Assembly: GCA_023515745.1 (NCBI GenBank)
Contig: JALECJ010000258.1
Coordinates: 1,182,501-1,246,500, forward strand
Direction of reading: 5' to 3'
DNA: 64,000 nucleotides
Source of the DNA: Amoeboaphelidium protococcarum
Lineage: Eukaryota > Aphelidiomycota > Aphelidea
The notes under the pieces are model-generated. The model was not told where the DNA came from. It did not search any database and was given only the letters and a program-made list of their open reading frames with translations. How positions within the stretch are numbered: the first letter of the stretch is position 1; each line of letters starts with the position of its first letter. The position numbers and the translations under genes are program-made. Positions 42,725 to 55,379 of this stretch are shown here, one piece after another.

Positions 42725-43337
42725 ATGACTTAACGTGTGCCATAAAGAATTACGGATGATGGGTAGATTATGAAGGTGCTCATTTAGTCTGCAGATGCCG
42801 TCTCCATTTTTCCAGACTATAGCAAGAGGTGTTAGGTGAAGTGTCACGTTCAGATCCAATGTTGTCCCTTTGTATAATCACAGAACTCTTCTGAAAATAG
42901 CATCTCACCATCCGGGAGCGGAGTTATTGATATGAGCAACCAGAATGGAAAAGCTGCAGACATTCTTTATAACTCCAAGCATTAGGAATAAGCATTGGAG
43001 TTTCGTCTCAACTCTGGTTTCCAGGTGGACGCTCTGGAGATTGCAGTTAAAACAATGAAAGTTGGTGAAACATCTCGATTCTTCATCCTCCCTTACTACT
43101 CAGAGGTATACATAGTAGTATCTTGATTTAAGCATTATCTATAGTAATTTCATGAAAGTAAAAAATAATATGTAGAAGATTGTGTAAATGGTACTTTAAC
43201 TCCAGGCGGCTAAGAAATCTGGTGTTAGGCATCATCAGTGTGCCGTCCATTTCTGCCAGGGTACAATGTCGCAGTTGGAAAGTGCTTTCGGAAAGCCGTT
43301 GATAATGGACATTCAATTGCTTAACGTCTCTCAATGA
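42725..43337 (+). CDS. AIP/XAP2-like FKBP-domain protein lacking TPR repeats
   Basis: AIP proteins are HSP90 co-chaperones with an FKBP-like domain. Exons 42725-43105 and 43206-43337 (170 aa); the intron is 100 nt (GTATAC..TCCAG). The FKBP-like core is seen in LEFRLNSGFQVDALEIAVKT, MKVGETSRFFILPYYSE, and after the intron AAKKSGVRHHQCAVHFCQG and PLIMDIQLLNVS, closely following AIP block order. Residues typical of an active rapamycin-binding site are not evident, so it is probably not an active isomerase. The gene stops at TGA right after the domain, so the C-terminal TPR region of animal AIP is absent. The ATG at 42770 is an alternative start. Confidence 0.75.
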
Positions 43338-43465
43338 TACTTTGTGTTAAAAATAGTTGTAACTTTGCATTACGCGATCATCACGCCGCGCTTCTTCAAT
43401 TTTATCACCATTCCTTGCAGTAACGTATTCAAATTAGAGAGAATCACTGAAATAATAATTTTAAT

Positions 43466-44365
43466 ATGAAGAATGAAGATAATGAATTTAATGTGAAAGA
43501 TTGGGTTCTGGAGATTACAAAGGCGAATTAAGGCCAACTATCTGACGAATAAAAGTAGAGGATTTGGAAGGCTAGATATACCGCCTAGGAATTGACAGAT
43601 AGTTTAACGCGTCCTGATTCAAGAAAATTAGATATCAAAGTGGAATCGGATAATAAAACTGCTTTATAAAAGCCCGCACCCCCAGCTGCTTCGTAACAAT
43701 AGAAGCATCAATACTTGTAAATAGACTTGTCGCCATACTGCAGGATATATGTGGGCAATATATCGCTGGAACTGTTAGAGTAACATCTACGAGTGATTTT
43801 TGGTCAGTTTGGCAATATTAAATCTGTTAGTATGTCGTATGATCCCTCGGGCAAGAAGCATCGCGGGTATGGATTCATTGAATATACAGTACCTGAGGCG
43901 GCTATACTTGCCATCGACAACTTGGATCAGTTGAGTATAATGAATCGCCCGATCAAGGTTGGCCGTTCAAAGATGTATCCAGAGCAGGCTTTGAGGGATA
44001 TGGGTCCAGCGCCTCGGTAGCGAATATACATCTCAAACATTCATGATGGTGTTACCGAGCAAGACATCCAGTCCATATTTGAAGAATTTGGTCGAGTTCG
44101 ATCAGTCGCCCTCCCGCCGCATCCAGTCTCTAAACGGCACATGAATTACGGATTCGTTGAGTATGAGGCTGAGGATGCTGCTATTAATGCTACAATTGCT
44201 TTGAATGGCTTCGACCTGGTCGGTATGCCTCTGCGAGTGACGCGCTGTGTTGCCAATCTTCCAATGCCGAAAGGAATGTCGTCCAATTCGCAGGCTATCA
44301 ACTAGAAATTGTAGAATATCACGTCAAAGATTAGCAAAATTGTTGGGGACAAGATTAAATAGTGA
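43466..44365 (+). CDS. PUF60: Splicing factor PUF60-like, two RRM domains
   Basis: PUF60 cooperates with U2AF at weak 3' splice sites. 299 aa, one exon. A helical, Gln-rich N-terminus is followed by RRM1 (RIYVGNISLE ... RGYGFIEYTVPEAAILAI) and RRM2 (RIYISNIHDGVTEQDIQSIF ... MNYGFVEYEAEDAAINATI). The RRM1 segment KSVSMSYDPSGKKHRGYGF parallels human PUF60 (IDMSWD...KHKGFAFVEY). The C-terminal U2AF-homology domain of animal PUF60 is missing; the protein ends about 40 residues after RRM2. In a genome whose introns nearly all end in TAG, its target preference is of interest. Its stop is 32 bp from the NSUN2 stop on the other strand. Confidence 0.85.
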
Positions 44366-44397
44366 TTATATAATTCTAATTTGATATATTATTTGTC

Positions 44398-46458
<2,061 letters not shown>

Positions 46459-46745
46459 TACACTGAATATATTCTTAAACAAAGATATTTTATATATAAA
46501 TAAGTGAATATAATGGATAAATGATAGAAGCTATACAATCGAAAGAGGCGGTATTTTTAACGATTTTCTCTTCACTGTCTCTCTCTCTTTGACAGAAGCG
46601 TAAGTTTGAATTGAATTGTTACCAAAGGGGGATAGAACGTAAGTGGATGAAAGGAGAATTTTAATTTTGTAAATCCTTCGTTCTAATACCTTTATGCTAA
46701 GTTTAACTTGCATGAATTAGCAAACTAGTTCTACTTTCTCAAGAG

Positions 46746-47120
46746 ATGCTAAAAGATATATTGAGGTCGTTTGACACACTGCATCAAGCGAATATCAGTC
46801 ACACCATAGATCGATTGCAAAATTAAGGACGCGATTCGCTTAAGATATTGTAAAGACTCTCGCGCCTGATGCAGCAGTAATGAATAAGTTTTGACAGTGG
46901 GTAAGAGAGAAAGAAGTTTACTAAAGAATAGTTGCTCCTGCTGATTAAATTGATCGTGGGTGAGACTTTATCATTTCGTATAATCGATTGCAAATCTAGA
47001 GATGGTGAGTTTGAAGGATTTGATTGGAATGAATCGCAATATTCAAAAGCTATTCAGTGTATCTATCTCCACTAAAATGATGATTTACAAGAAGGAGTGT
47101 TTGAGATCTTATCTCAATGA
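46746..47120 (+). CDS. Hypothetical small helical protein (two exons or UGA-interrupted)
   Basis: ATG 46746 opens a frame reading SFDTLHQANISHTIDRLQNQ and ILQRLSRLMQQ, then meets a TGA at 46885-46887. A 21-nt GTAATG..GACAG segment (46882-46902) starts just before it and could be spliced out, restoring a frame through QLLLLIKLIVGETLSFRIID and FDWNESQYSKAIQCIYLHQN to TGA 47118-47120 (117 aa). The composition looks protein-like, but no family is recognised. A competing frame from ATG 47002 overlaps it. Such a short intron would be exceptional here, so the model is tentative. Confidence 0.35.
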
Positions 47121-47399
47121 TAGGTAAAAAAGAAGCGTACACATTGAGTGTTTGTATAAATTACTGATTAAATAGTTCTGTAAATCTAATAGGGACCCAT
47201 GTCGCAGTTCTGTAGATTTTATAGATTTGATCTTGAAACTAGTATAAGGAGACCTTTCCGATCTTTTAACGCGTTTTAGTAATCCTCTCCTGAACAATCC
47301 ATTGTCTTAGTCCATTTTATAAAAAGCCTTGCAATAAATTAATAGAAAAGTATTTACCTCACATCTATTTCTTTAAATCTAAACTTAGAATTGGTGGAT

Positions 47400-48551
47400 A
47401 TGTTTACATAAGTATTTTGGTAGATTTTGACAGTGTTACTTTCTATAGTCGTGTACAAGTAGTATGAATGGCGACACTCTGTGCTTCCATCATTCCATGC
47501 TTTGGTAAATTCAGGTAGTAAATAATCTCGGAATTCTTTATAATAGTAGTAGCAATAGGAGTATGATACAGATGGCAAAGTAAAATTGGCTTTGAGTAAG
47601 TTGTATCCTCCTAATTTTTATCCCAATGCCACTGATCTGATTCTCCCTCTTGGTAATACGCGATACTACTACTTTGGCAGTGATAGAGCTGATGCAGAGA
47701 CGTTAGTCTTCATTCATGGCATAAGCTTTCCATCTCCTGGATTTAAACGGCTGGCATCAAAGCTGTCGCGTAATTACCGCATTCTCCTGTATGATCTGTA
47801 TGGAAGAGGCTACTCAGATGGGCCTCATGTGGACCATGATGATGCCCTCTATATATCCTAATTGTCAATGATCTTACTGCATGCCGGAGTTTAGAAATTC
47901 CATCTAATCGGCTTCAGCTTAGGTGGTAGTATTGCGATTCAGTTCACATCATATTTCCATCACATGATATAGAGTCTTGTTCTCCTGGCTCCTGCTGGTC
48001 TGTTGGATGAATTACCGCTGCCTGGTAAGTTGGTACGAGTTCCGCTTTTGGGTGAGGCTATTATGTATTCTCTGGGTTCACGCGTTATGGTCAAAGGTTC
48101 ATATGCCAATTTTAAGGTGAAGCCGGAATTAGATCTGGATCATCTGTGTTCTCAGAGTCATAACTTTCTGTCAGATAACTCTACTCTGCAAGAAGACGTG
48201 TCATACTTTTATGAACTGATAAAATTGTAGACTCTGTATCATCCCTCGTATTAGAGATCCTTCCTTAGTACCACCAGGCACTTTTCGATCTGTAATAAGC
48301 AAAAGATACTGGAACGACTCAGTGTGATTAGTGATGAGACTCATAGACACTTGCCAGTCACTTTGATTTGGGGAACTGAGGATAATGTGGTTCCTTATCA
48401 TCTGCATGAGGACATTAAAAAGATTATACCGCGATCAAAGCTCGTATCAATAGATTCTGCTGGTCACAATATCATTGCTGAGAATGCCACTGCTGTGATT
48501 GATGCTCTTTAAGATCACCTTTTGAAATATTCTCAGATGCCAAAATAATGA
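47400..48551 (+). CDS. Membrane-anchored alpha/beta hydrolase
   Basis: 383 aa, one exon. N-terminal anchor (FWQILTVLLSIVVY, residues 6-19), then a linker with five Gln encoded by TAA TAG TAG TAG CAA TAG. Hydrolase core: FIHGISFPSPGF (HG oxyanion motif), LLYDLYGRGYSDGP, nucleophile elbow LIGFSLGGSIAIQF, LVLLAPAGLLDELPLPG, the acid region WGTEDNVVPYHL and histidine SAGHNI. The layout resembles monoacylglycerol-lipase/ABHD-type enzymes and plant-type LRG-like hydrolases. The start ATG sits within the tail of an overlapping short ORF. Stop at TGA 48549-48551, 76 bp from the convergent DUF218 gene. Substrate unknown. Confidence 0.88.
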
Positions 48552-48627
48552 TTATTGGCTCATAAAAAACATAAAAAATGTCACGTTTACATATATTATC
48601 TTTATTTGTGATAAAATCAAACTTTCA

Positions 48628-49473
48628 TCAAATGCATGCAGTTATTCGGCGCCGCATAAGAGGACACGCGTTGGTGAACAGTGGAATTGCATCAAGTGAT
48701 CTCCTGTAAGGATCTCTTGACATTCTCTTTTGAATAAGTTCTTTAGTGCAGCCGTACAAATTTTATTTAAAGTGCTTATAGGCATTCTCGTATTCACCAC
48801 GGGCCACCTCTGATGAATTGAAGTTTTACATCGGATCAATGCCAATGTATGTAAACTACTTCTCATTGATCTATAGTGCCGCTCTATGCAGATCAGTAAA
48901 TCTCTTCCGTTTAAACTCAAATCCGACGACCGTGACTCTTGATGGTGGTGTATTCTGATAATTATGGATCAGGAACTTGCAATATGAATATAACAAATTC
49001 TCGTACGAATCGCGTGAGTAATCTTCCAGCAATATTCGATCTCTAACACCTTATTCCAGATCAGGATAGATGGCCAGCATTAGGTAGTAGTATGATGAAG
49101 CCTCGCTTATGCGAACACCGGACTGAGTATAAGATCCACTAAATACTAGCAGAGCATCACGGTCTTGTTTCAACTTATCCACGCCCGCCTGGATATGCAT
49201 CTTCAATGTAGAGAATTGCGTCTTGTCATGCATTCTATAGGAATCAACATCATGATAAGATCCTTGCATTAGATAGATTAAATGGCACGGCACAAGAATA
49301 AGGTGGGAGAATGTCTACTCTGACTAAGAAGGACCTCGATCCTCTGTAGTAAACAACCGCTGTTCGCTGACGTTGATCGATGGCCGATTTATTCTAGTGT
49401 ATATGTAACTTAGACATACAACCCAAATTATAGCAATAAAGCAGAGCAGGATTATTCTTAATCTTTGTTACAT
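48628..49473 (-). CDS. DUF218 (YdcF/ElyC-like) single-pass membrane protein
   Basis: 281 aa, one exon. A short basic tail and one N-terminal membrane span (IILLCFIAIIWVVCLSYIY, about residues 6-25) give a type II topology. DUF218 landmarks: HLILVPCHLIYLMQGSYHDV, LLVFSGSYTQSGVRISEASSY, ILLEDYSRDSYENLLYSYC and VTVVGFEFKRKRF. Fungal and protist homologues of this architecture localise to the ER or Golgi; biochemical function is unknown. TAG/TAA are read as Gln in GPSQSEQ, DLEQGVRD and PMQNF. A GACGCGC element lies 80 bp upstream. Confidence 0.85.
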
Positions 49474-49552
49474 TTCTTAATAGTTAATATGGACAGATAT
49501 ATAGATGACAGCTTTCAAAGCTTATGCCTATAACAAAGTTTAGGAACGATCA

Positions 49553-49559
49553 GACGCGC
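49553..49559. promoter_or_regulatory. MCB-like GACGCGC in a divergent promoter
   Basis: GACGCGC lies 80 bp upstream of the DUF218 ATG (minus strand) and 40 bp before the ATG of the next plus-strand gene. Related to but not identical with ACGCGT; weak evidence. Confidence 0.25.
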
Positions 49560-49598
49560 TGAGTTGTCTCAACTAATTTTGCAATCAAAATCAGCACA

Positions 49599-50138
49599 AT
49601 GATAAGTCAAATGATTAAATTTCTGGTGTACTCGGCATCCAGTGTGTCGGTAGCATATGAAGTAATCAAAACTATACGCGTCTAGAGACTTGGAATATCA
49701 CTCCTAATTCCAATGATCCTGATACTTTTAGCTACTCTGAGTAGAAAGATTTGTTTCACTCTCGGAGTTGTATTGGTCTATCATCTTTTGAATAAGGAGA
49801 CTATTGATGGTGCCTCCCAGTAAAATGATCATAACAACGACTATTAAGCATTTGAGCAGTAGTACTGGGATACTTTGGATAGAATAGAACGCATGCTAAA
49901 TCTCATTGACGTTTATAACAAGGTGTATGAGAAGGTGCGTGACTTTCGAACACAAAGCACACTATCATGGAAAATGATAAAATTTGTTATATCCGTGCAC
50001 ACTGCTGCTTTACTTACGTGTCTCTTGTATGGATAGATATAAATGCGATATATCCTTATGATTCCCTCAACATTGGTCATCATTGTAATCATGTTTTAGG
50101 CCTTGCGCGATGTGATACGCGAGCAATGTATGTAATGA
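49599..50138 (+). CDS. Small multipass membrane protein of unknown function
   Basis: 179 aa, one exon, ending at TGA 50136-50138. Two hydrophobic pairs: VQRLGISLLIPMILILLATL with ICFTLGVVLVYHLL, and after a soluble, Gln/Asp-rich loop, MIKFVISVHTAALLTCLLYG with YILMIPSTLVIIVIMF. The paired-hairpin layout with W-x-x-x-KF and R-Y-I-L-M-I-P resembles reticulon- or peroxin-like ER/peroxisome membrane domains, but I cannot assign a family. It needs five to seven TAG/TAA codons as Gln. Start chosen at the first ATG; the ATG four codons later is an alternative. Confidence 0.6.
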
Positions 50139-50473
50139 GAGAATATACGCCTAAATGTAAGGTCTGCCATGCAAATTTCTAGTGTAATAATGATTTTGAG
50201 GAAGTAGATGGAATCACAAAAACGTTCGTCACTCTTCCTGGAATAAACTTGAAACCAATTTAGTTCAAGCTGAGACGATAAAACCCGGCAGTAGCTCTTA
50301 TTGTTGAGTCGTTTGGATTCGTTTCGCGTTGCTCGTTTGTTGCCGTTCGACTCGTGTTTCTTCTTCCTTCACCTTTCTCTTCTCTCAACTATTACAGCGT
50401 TTTATCACATACCAGTGATAGCATTACAGTTAACTTTACGTACGTACGTAATACGAAACCTTCAATTTAAACA
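50139..50473. other. Intergenic region upstream of RPN2
   Basis: 335 bp. Holds pyrimidine-rich TCTTCTTCCTTC-type stretches (50360-50400) and a GTACGTACGTA palindromic run at 50438-50450, typical of a strong housekeeping leader. No gene recognised. Confidence 0.35.
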
Positions 50474-53398
50474 ATGAGTGCAGCAGGAATTTTGAGTATG
50501 CTCTAGGAGCAAGAGTTGGTCAGTTATTCAGTGCAACTGCTTCTCTCTGTGGTGGACTTCAACTGGATGGAGATTTCTGAGCAGTTGACCACACTGGAGG
50601 GACTGCAGGAACAGCTGGACCGTGCCCAAGTTACTGACAAGAAGGCTGGTGGTAAGGGTGGCGATTTACAGAATCTTTGTCTGCTGTTGAGTAAGCTGTA
50701 CTTTCACTTGACCGAGTATAATCTTGCAGTTGACTATGCCCTGAAATATGTGAATGCTGGCGGTCAACTGAATGTCGATGCCAAAAATGGGAGCAGTGAT
50801 GCTCAAGTGCTGTCAAACTCTTTGTATAATGATTTTGTGGTTTAGAAGAGTATTGAGCTGTACATCGCTGGTTAGAAGAAGTTTGAACAGGTGGTCAACA
50901 TGGTGTTCAAGAATTGTATTGCCAACAAGGAGTGGAAAGAGTGCATCGGTATCGCTCTTGAGTGCAATCGTATGGATGTTGTCGCTTAGTGTGTCAGTTG
51001 TCTCCTTTCGTCTAAGGCTTCTGGTACTGCAGGTAATGAAGTTTAGTACTTGTTGTAGTTGTGTGGAACTTTGAATTCTGAGAAGAACAGATCTGAGTTT
51101 GTGTCTTTGCTTGTGAAGCAGGTTGATTTTGACACTTTGGCGCAATGTTGGTTGGTTCTGAATGATTCTTAGTCTTTGGTGAAGGCCATTTGTGATAAAG
51201 TTGCATCCAAGTCTGTCGATGATCAGCTATTGGGATACTAAGTGGCATTTGATATCTATGCTATTGCTCCCAAGCCTTTTGTTGGTGCTGCAATTGCGTA
51301 ATTGAAATAGTTGACTGGGCATAGCGACATTGCAAAGAAGTTGATCAGTATTTTTAGCGGAGAGCTGAGTGTATCCATGAACTTGGAGTTTATGTTCAGA
51401 AATAATTACACTGATCTGTTGCTGTTGAAGAAAGTGAAGAATCAATTGGATTCTCGTAATAGTGCTAATCATTCTGCAGTTTCTTTTGCACATGCTTTAT
51501 GTTCTTTTGGTACCACGTCGGATACTTTCCTGAGAGATAACATGGAATGGTTGGCAAGAGCTAGTAATTGGACCAAGTACAGTGCTTGTGCGTCTCTGGG
51601 TGTTGTTCACTTTGGCAATAGAAGAAACAGTTTACAGATCTTAAGTCCTTACCTGCCCAAGGAAGGTGGAAGTGTCAGTAGCTCTGTGTTTAGTGAAGGT
51701 GGTGCTTATTATGCTCTTGGTTTGATCCATGTTGGTGATCAGAGTCAGGTGGAAGTCGTTGATACTTTGAAGGCTGGCATGCGCCACGCTAATCCTGTGG
51801 TTCAGAATGGAGCTTGTCTCGGTATGGGTGCATGTGCTCTGGCTACTAAAGATGAACAGCTTGGTGAAGCTTTGAAAAACATTTTGTATGGTGATACGGC
51901 TGTCAGCGGAGAGGCTGCGTCATTGGCCATCGGTATGGTTAATGCTGGTGCCCATAATGATGCTCTGTGTGAGGAGTTGCTCTAATATGCCAGAGTGAAC
52001 AAGCATGATAAGATTATACGTGCTTTAACTGTCGGTATTGGTATGATCTAGTTTGGCCGTGGATCTGCTGCTGACAAGTTGATTGAATCTATGCTAGCTG
52101 ATAATGAGGCTTGTATCAGATATGGTGGTGTCCACTGTCTGATGTCTGCTTATTGCGCCACTGGCTCCAATGTTGCTTTGAAGAAGCTGCTTCATATTGC
52201 AGCTACTGATGTTAGTGACGACGTTAGAAGAGTTTCTGTGATTGCACTTGGATTCGTGCTGGCTCGTCAACCTAAGCAATTGCTTCGTGTGGTTGAGCTG
52301 ATTAGTGACAGCTACAACCCAGATGTTCGTTATGGTGTTGCTCTGGCTATTGGTATCACTTGTGCAGGTAGTGGTTCTGCTGAGGCGATGGATATGTTGA
52401 ATGTTCTGGTTAAGGACAGTGTTGACTATGTCCGTCAAAGTGCTTTAATTGCTGTCGGTATGGTGATGATTGAGTAAAATGAGAGTAATCCACGTTTTGC
52501 TACAGCCAAGAAGCACATTGATGATGTGTTGTTTGCAAAGCACGAAAATCTGCTTGCTCGTTTTGGTGCCACTTTGGCTGTTGGTATTATGAATGCTGGT
52601 GGCAGAAATGTATCGTTGTCTTTATTGTCTAGCGGTGGAATTGCGGGCGCTCATTGTGGAGCATCTGTTAGTGACAGTTCTGTCTCTATTTAGAAATTTG
52701 TCGGTCTCACCATGTTTATCCAGTTCTGGTGGTGGTTTCCTCTTACTTTGGGATTGTCTCTGGCACTGGAGCCAACTGCATTCATTGGTATTGATTAGAC
52801 ATTGAAGATTGTCAAGTTTGAGAAGGATGTTGTGATGTGTAACACTGTTCCATCTCAATTTTAGTATGCCGAGCCATTGAAAGAAGAGTCTAAGGAGAAG
52901 GTTGAGAAGGTGGCCGCAGCTGTCCTGTCCACCACTGCCAAGTCCAATGCTCGTGCTAAGCATAAGGCTGCTGATAAGTAGAAGTAGCAGAATGACACGT
53001 CCGATGATATGGTTATCGTGAGCCCAGCGTCTGATCGTGAAGAACAATCCAAGGCGGATGGTATGAATGTTGAAGAATCTGTCACTTCTGGAGATAAATC
53101 AGCTTCTGGCGTTGATGCAGAGAAGAAGAAAACTGCGGAGGAGAAGCAGTTTATGGTTGCTAACTTGACTAGAGTAACTCCTAATCAGTCTGCTCACATT
53201 CAATTTGTCAGTGGATCTCGTTTCCAGCCTGTGAAGAAGAGCAAGACATTTGGAGTGGTTCTGTTGAAGAATGTCAAGCCGGATGAACCAGTGGAGTATA
53301 TTGAGTATTCCACACCGACAATGTCCACCACCGCTGATGGCTCAGTCCCTAGTGGCGTTGAACCAGAGCCTCCTGCACCTTTTGAGTACACTGAGTGA
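50474..53398 (+). CDS. RPN2: 26S proteasome regulatory subunit RPN2/PSMD1
   Basis: Largest non-ATPase base subunit of the 19S particle, a scaffold binding Rpn10 and Rpn13. 974 aa, one exon. Marks: FGTTSDTFLRDNMEWLARAS, NWTKYSACASLGVVHFGN, then PC repeats with the A/G-rich periodicity (SEGGAYYALGLIHVG, NGACLGMGACALAT, SLAIGMVNAG, RYGGVHCLMSAYC, RRVSVIALGFVL, RYGVALAIGITCAG, RQSALIAVGMVMIE, ARFGATLAVGIMNAG) and the C-terminal SRFQPVKKSKTFGVVLLKN plus an acidic/Pro tail. A Lys/Ala-rich insert separates the toroid from the C-terminal domain. TAG/TAA (for example IEQNESNPRF) replace glutamines at 20 or more sites. The clearest single proof of the code. Confidence 0.97.
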
Positions 53399-53668
53399 TT
53401 AACAGTGAGTTATTGCGTGTGAAGACTGGCAGAGATTAATGATTAAAATGAGCTGAAATGATATTATCTATCTTTCTACACTCTACTTACTATACCGGAT
53501 ACAATTTTCGCGATTCATTTTTTATATTTTCTTATGCGCATCAACTCTTAGTGTCAGAGTTGAAAAGTAAACGAATCGAAGTTTGCTTCCTGAACGCGAT
53601 CGCTTTTGACCAAAAGAAACTTTTTCCGTTCAACACTGAAATAACGCAGCTTTAAGAAAACTAAAGAA

Positions 53669-54146
53669 ATGCTGTCATTATTACGCTCAAAGTTGGTCAC
53701 TAGATAGGTGATGCCTCTAAGCAGACTATCTGCGTTGCAAAGTAATTACATTAATTAAATAAATTTATAATATATTATGACGAAAACTGTAATTTGTAGA
53801 ACGCACCATGGTCACTGGAGATGGATAAGAGGATCATCATGAGCTGACGTATGAGGAGTACACCGAGACTTATATTAAATTCTTCAAGAACGAAGCTGAT
53901 GATATCTTTGAGTTATAGCGCGGATTGAACTAGGCCTTCAGTGTGGATCTGGTGCCAGCGCCATCTGTTCTGGTTGAGGCATTGAAAGCTGCCAGAAGAA
54001 TGAACAGCTTTGTGCTCGCGGTTCGCACTCTTGAGGGTTTGCGCGATAAGATTGGCGACGAGAAGATTTACAAGGAATATCTGAACGATCTGAAGCCAAC
54101 TCTGGATGAGCTCGGTGTTCCTGCACCTGAAGAGCTGGGGCGCTGA
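53669..54146 (+). CDS. COX5A: Cytochrome c oxidase subunit 5A (COX5A/Cox6)
   Basis: Nuclear-encoded matrix-side subunit of respiratory complex IV. Exons 53669-53741 and 53800-54146 (139 aa); intron of 58 nt (GTAATT..TTGTAG). Presequence MLSLLRSKLVTRQVMPLSRL is basic and hydroxylated. The mature part shows the TPR-like helices of the family: YEEYTETYIKFFKNEADD, VDLVPAPSVLVEALKAARRM, NSFVLAVRTLEGLRDKIG and LNDLKPTLDELGVPAPEELG, matching human COX5A helix by helix. It demonstrates an oxygen-respiring mitochondrion, which argues against diplomonads and oxymonads as the source. Confidence 0.93.
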
Positions 54147-54264
54147 AGTGTATCCGTGGTCGGTGATGAGTGGTTGGCTTTTAGTCGCTGACTATGAAAG
54201 TGATTAACCATTGAAATAACGAACTATATTGACTTACGCGTACACTTTCTTCAACTTGAAGCTT

Positions 54265-55379
54265 TCATGCAGATTTATCTCTTATTTGAACTATAAAATG
54301 TTATTCAGACTCTAACAAGAAGTGGAAAGATAAGCTCCTTTAACGGAAAATTAACAATCATTAAGATAAAGTTGGCTCAATGCTTCATTCAACATTAAAC
54401 AAAAACATTTTATATTAACTTACCATTACTCTACTTCATATCACCAATTTTTATATGCAGCGCATCTAATCTCCCTTGTTTTGGCCCTTTCAAATTCTCA
54501 ATAACCTCATCGCGTGATTGATCTGAAGGTTAAATAGTCAAATCACCTAGATTTTTGGCCACTGCAGCTGAATCTTTTAACGAATACTTCTGCACCTCCA
54601 GCTTTAATCTGCCAATGACTTGTTTTTAAATGTTAATCTCTTCATCCTTTAACAACAAGTCTTGCTTATGCTAAATTTACAACTGCTAGATTGCCTGCTT
54701 GGCTGCGTCACTCTTTTATTGTTCAAATCGTTATGAGTTCTGCGGCCATACAGTATATACTCCACCTTAATTTAAACGTCTTTCATTTTCGACATTTACA
54801 TGCGACTGTTGAGTTGTTGCTTTTCACAACAATTGAAATTACTTTCTTATCGCCATCTTGCTTGTCAGATAGAATTGGATTCTGTTCGAATAGCAAATTA
54901 AAGTGTCTTGTAACTTTATCGCAGGTTGTTGCGGCAATTTTTTTCTAGTATTAGTAACTCTTATTAAAATTTAAGCAGCAAGTGATTCAACACAAAGCAT
55001 CCTCTTCAACTACTGCCAAACTTAAGTCATTTGATCGCATCAAACCAGTTGCAATGGTCGCGTGGCAATACAGTACTACAGACTAAAAACTTGTTATAGT
55101 TAGCAATGAAGTGCATTGTCTTGCATTAACTATTAGCGAGCAACCCCATCGAAGACTAAAAAGATTAGTTTGAATTTCATTTGGGATGCAGAATCGAAAA
55201 TTACTCTTGACACATCATCCGTGCCTTACTTGACGTTCTTGAATATAGTTCCAAAAACGATTGCGTAGTTCATCGTCACAATCAGTATCGATATGGACGA
55301 GGAAACTGCAAGCCCAGCGCAAATCTTTGTCAAGCAAGGAAACCTCATATTCAGATAGGAATCTATCGTTATCATCCAT
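54265..55379 (-). CDS. Spliced coiled-coil protein of unknown function (model incomplete)
   Basis: Likely start ATG 55379: DRFLSEYEVSLLDKDLRWAC and RNRFWNYIQERQ, then GTAAGG..TTTTTAG, then MHFIANYNKFLVCSTVLPRD, one or more unresolved junctions (54960-55060), an exon reading VTRHFNLLFEQNPILSDKQD, a 37-nt GTAATT..CAACAG intron (about 54809-54845) and a long Gln/Lys coiled coil (QHKQDLLLKDEEINIQKQVI). A final GTAAGT..TGTTAG intron (54312-54423) leads to ESEQHFIVQIRDKSA and TGA 54265-54267. Each piece is protein-like, but the middle is not continuous in my reading. Family unknown; the long helix suggests a cytoskeletal or trafficking adaptor (inference). Confidence 0.45.

Noticed and set aside
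47002-47430. ORF from ATG 47002 (142 aa)
   Set aside because: Starts GTGAG after ATG, overlaps two better frames, ends inside the hydrolase start; kept only as a finding, not a gene.
54721-54735. B-box-like GTTCAAATC resembling a tRNA gene
   Set aside because: No A box at the correct spacing and no cloverleaf; it lies inside a coding exon on the other strand. Other GTTCGAA/GTTCAAA hits failed the same test.
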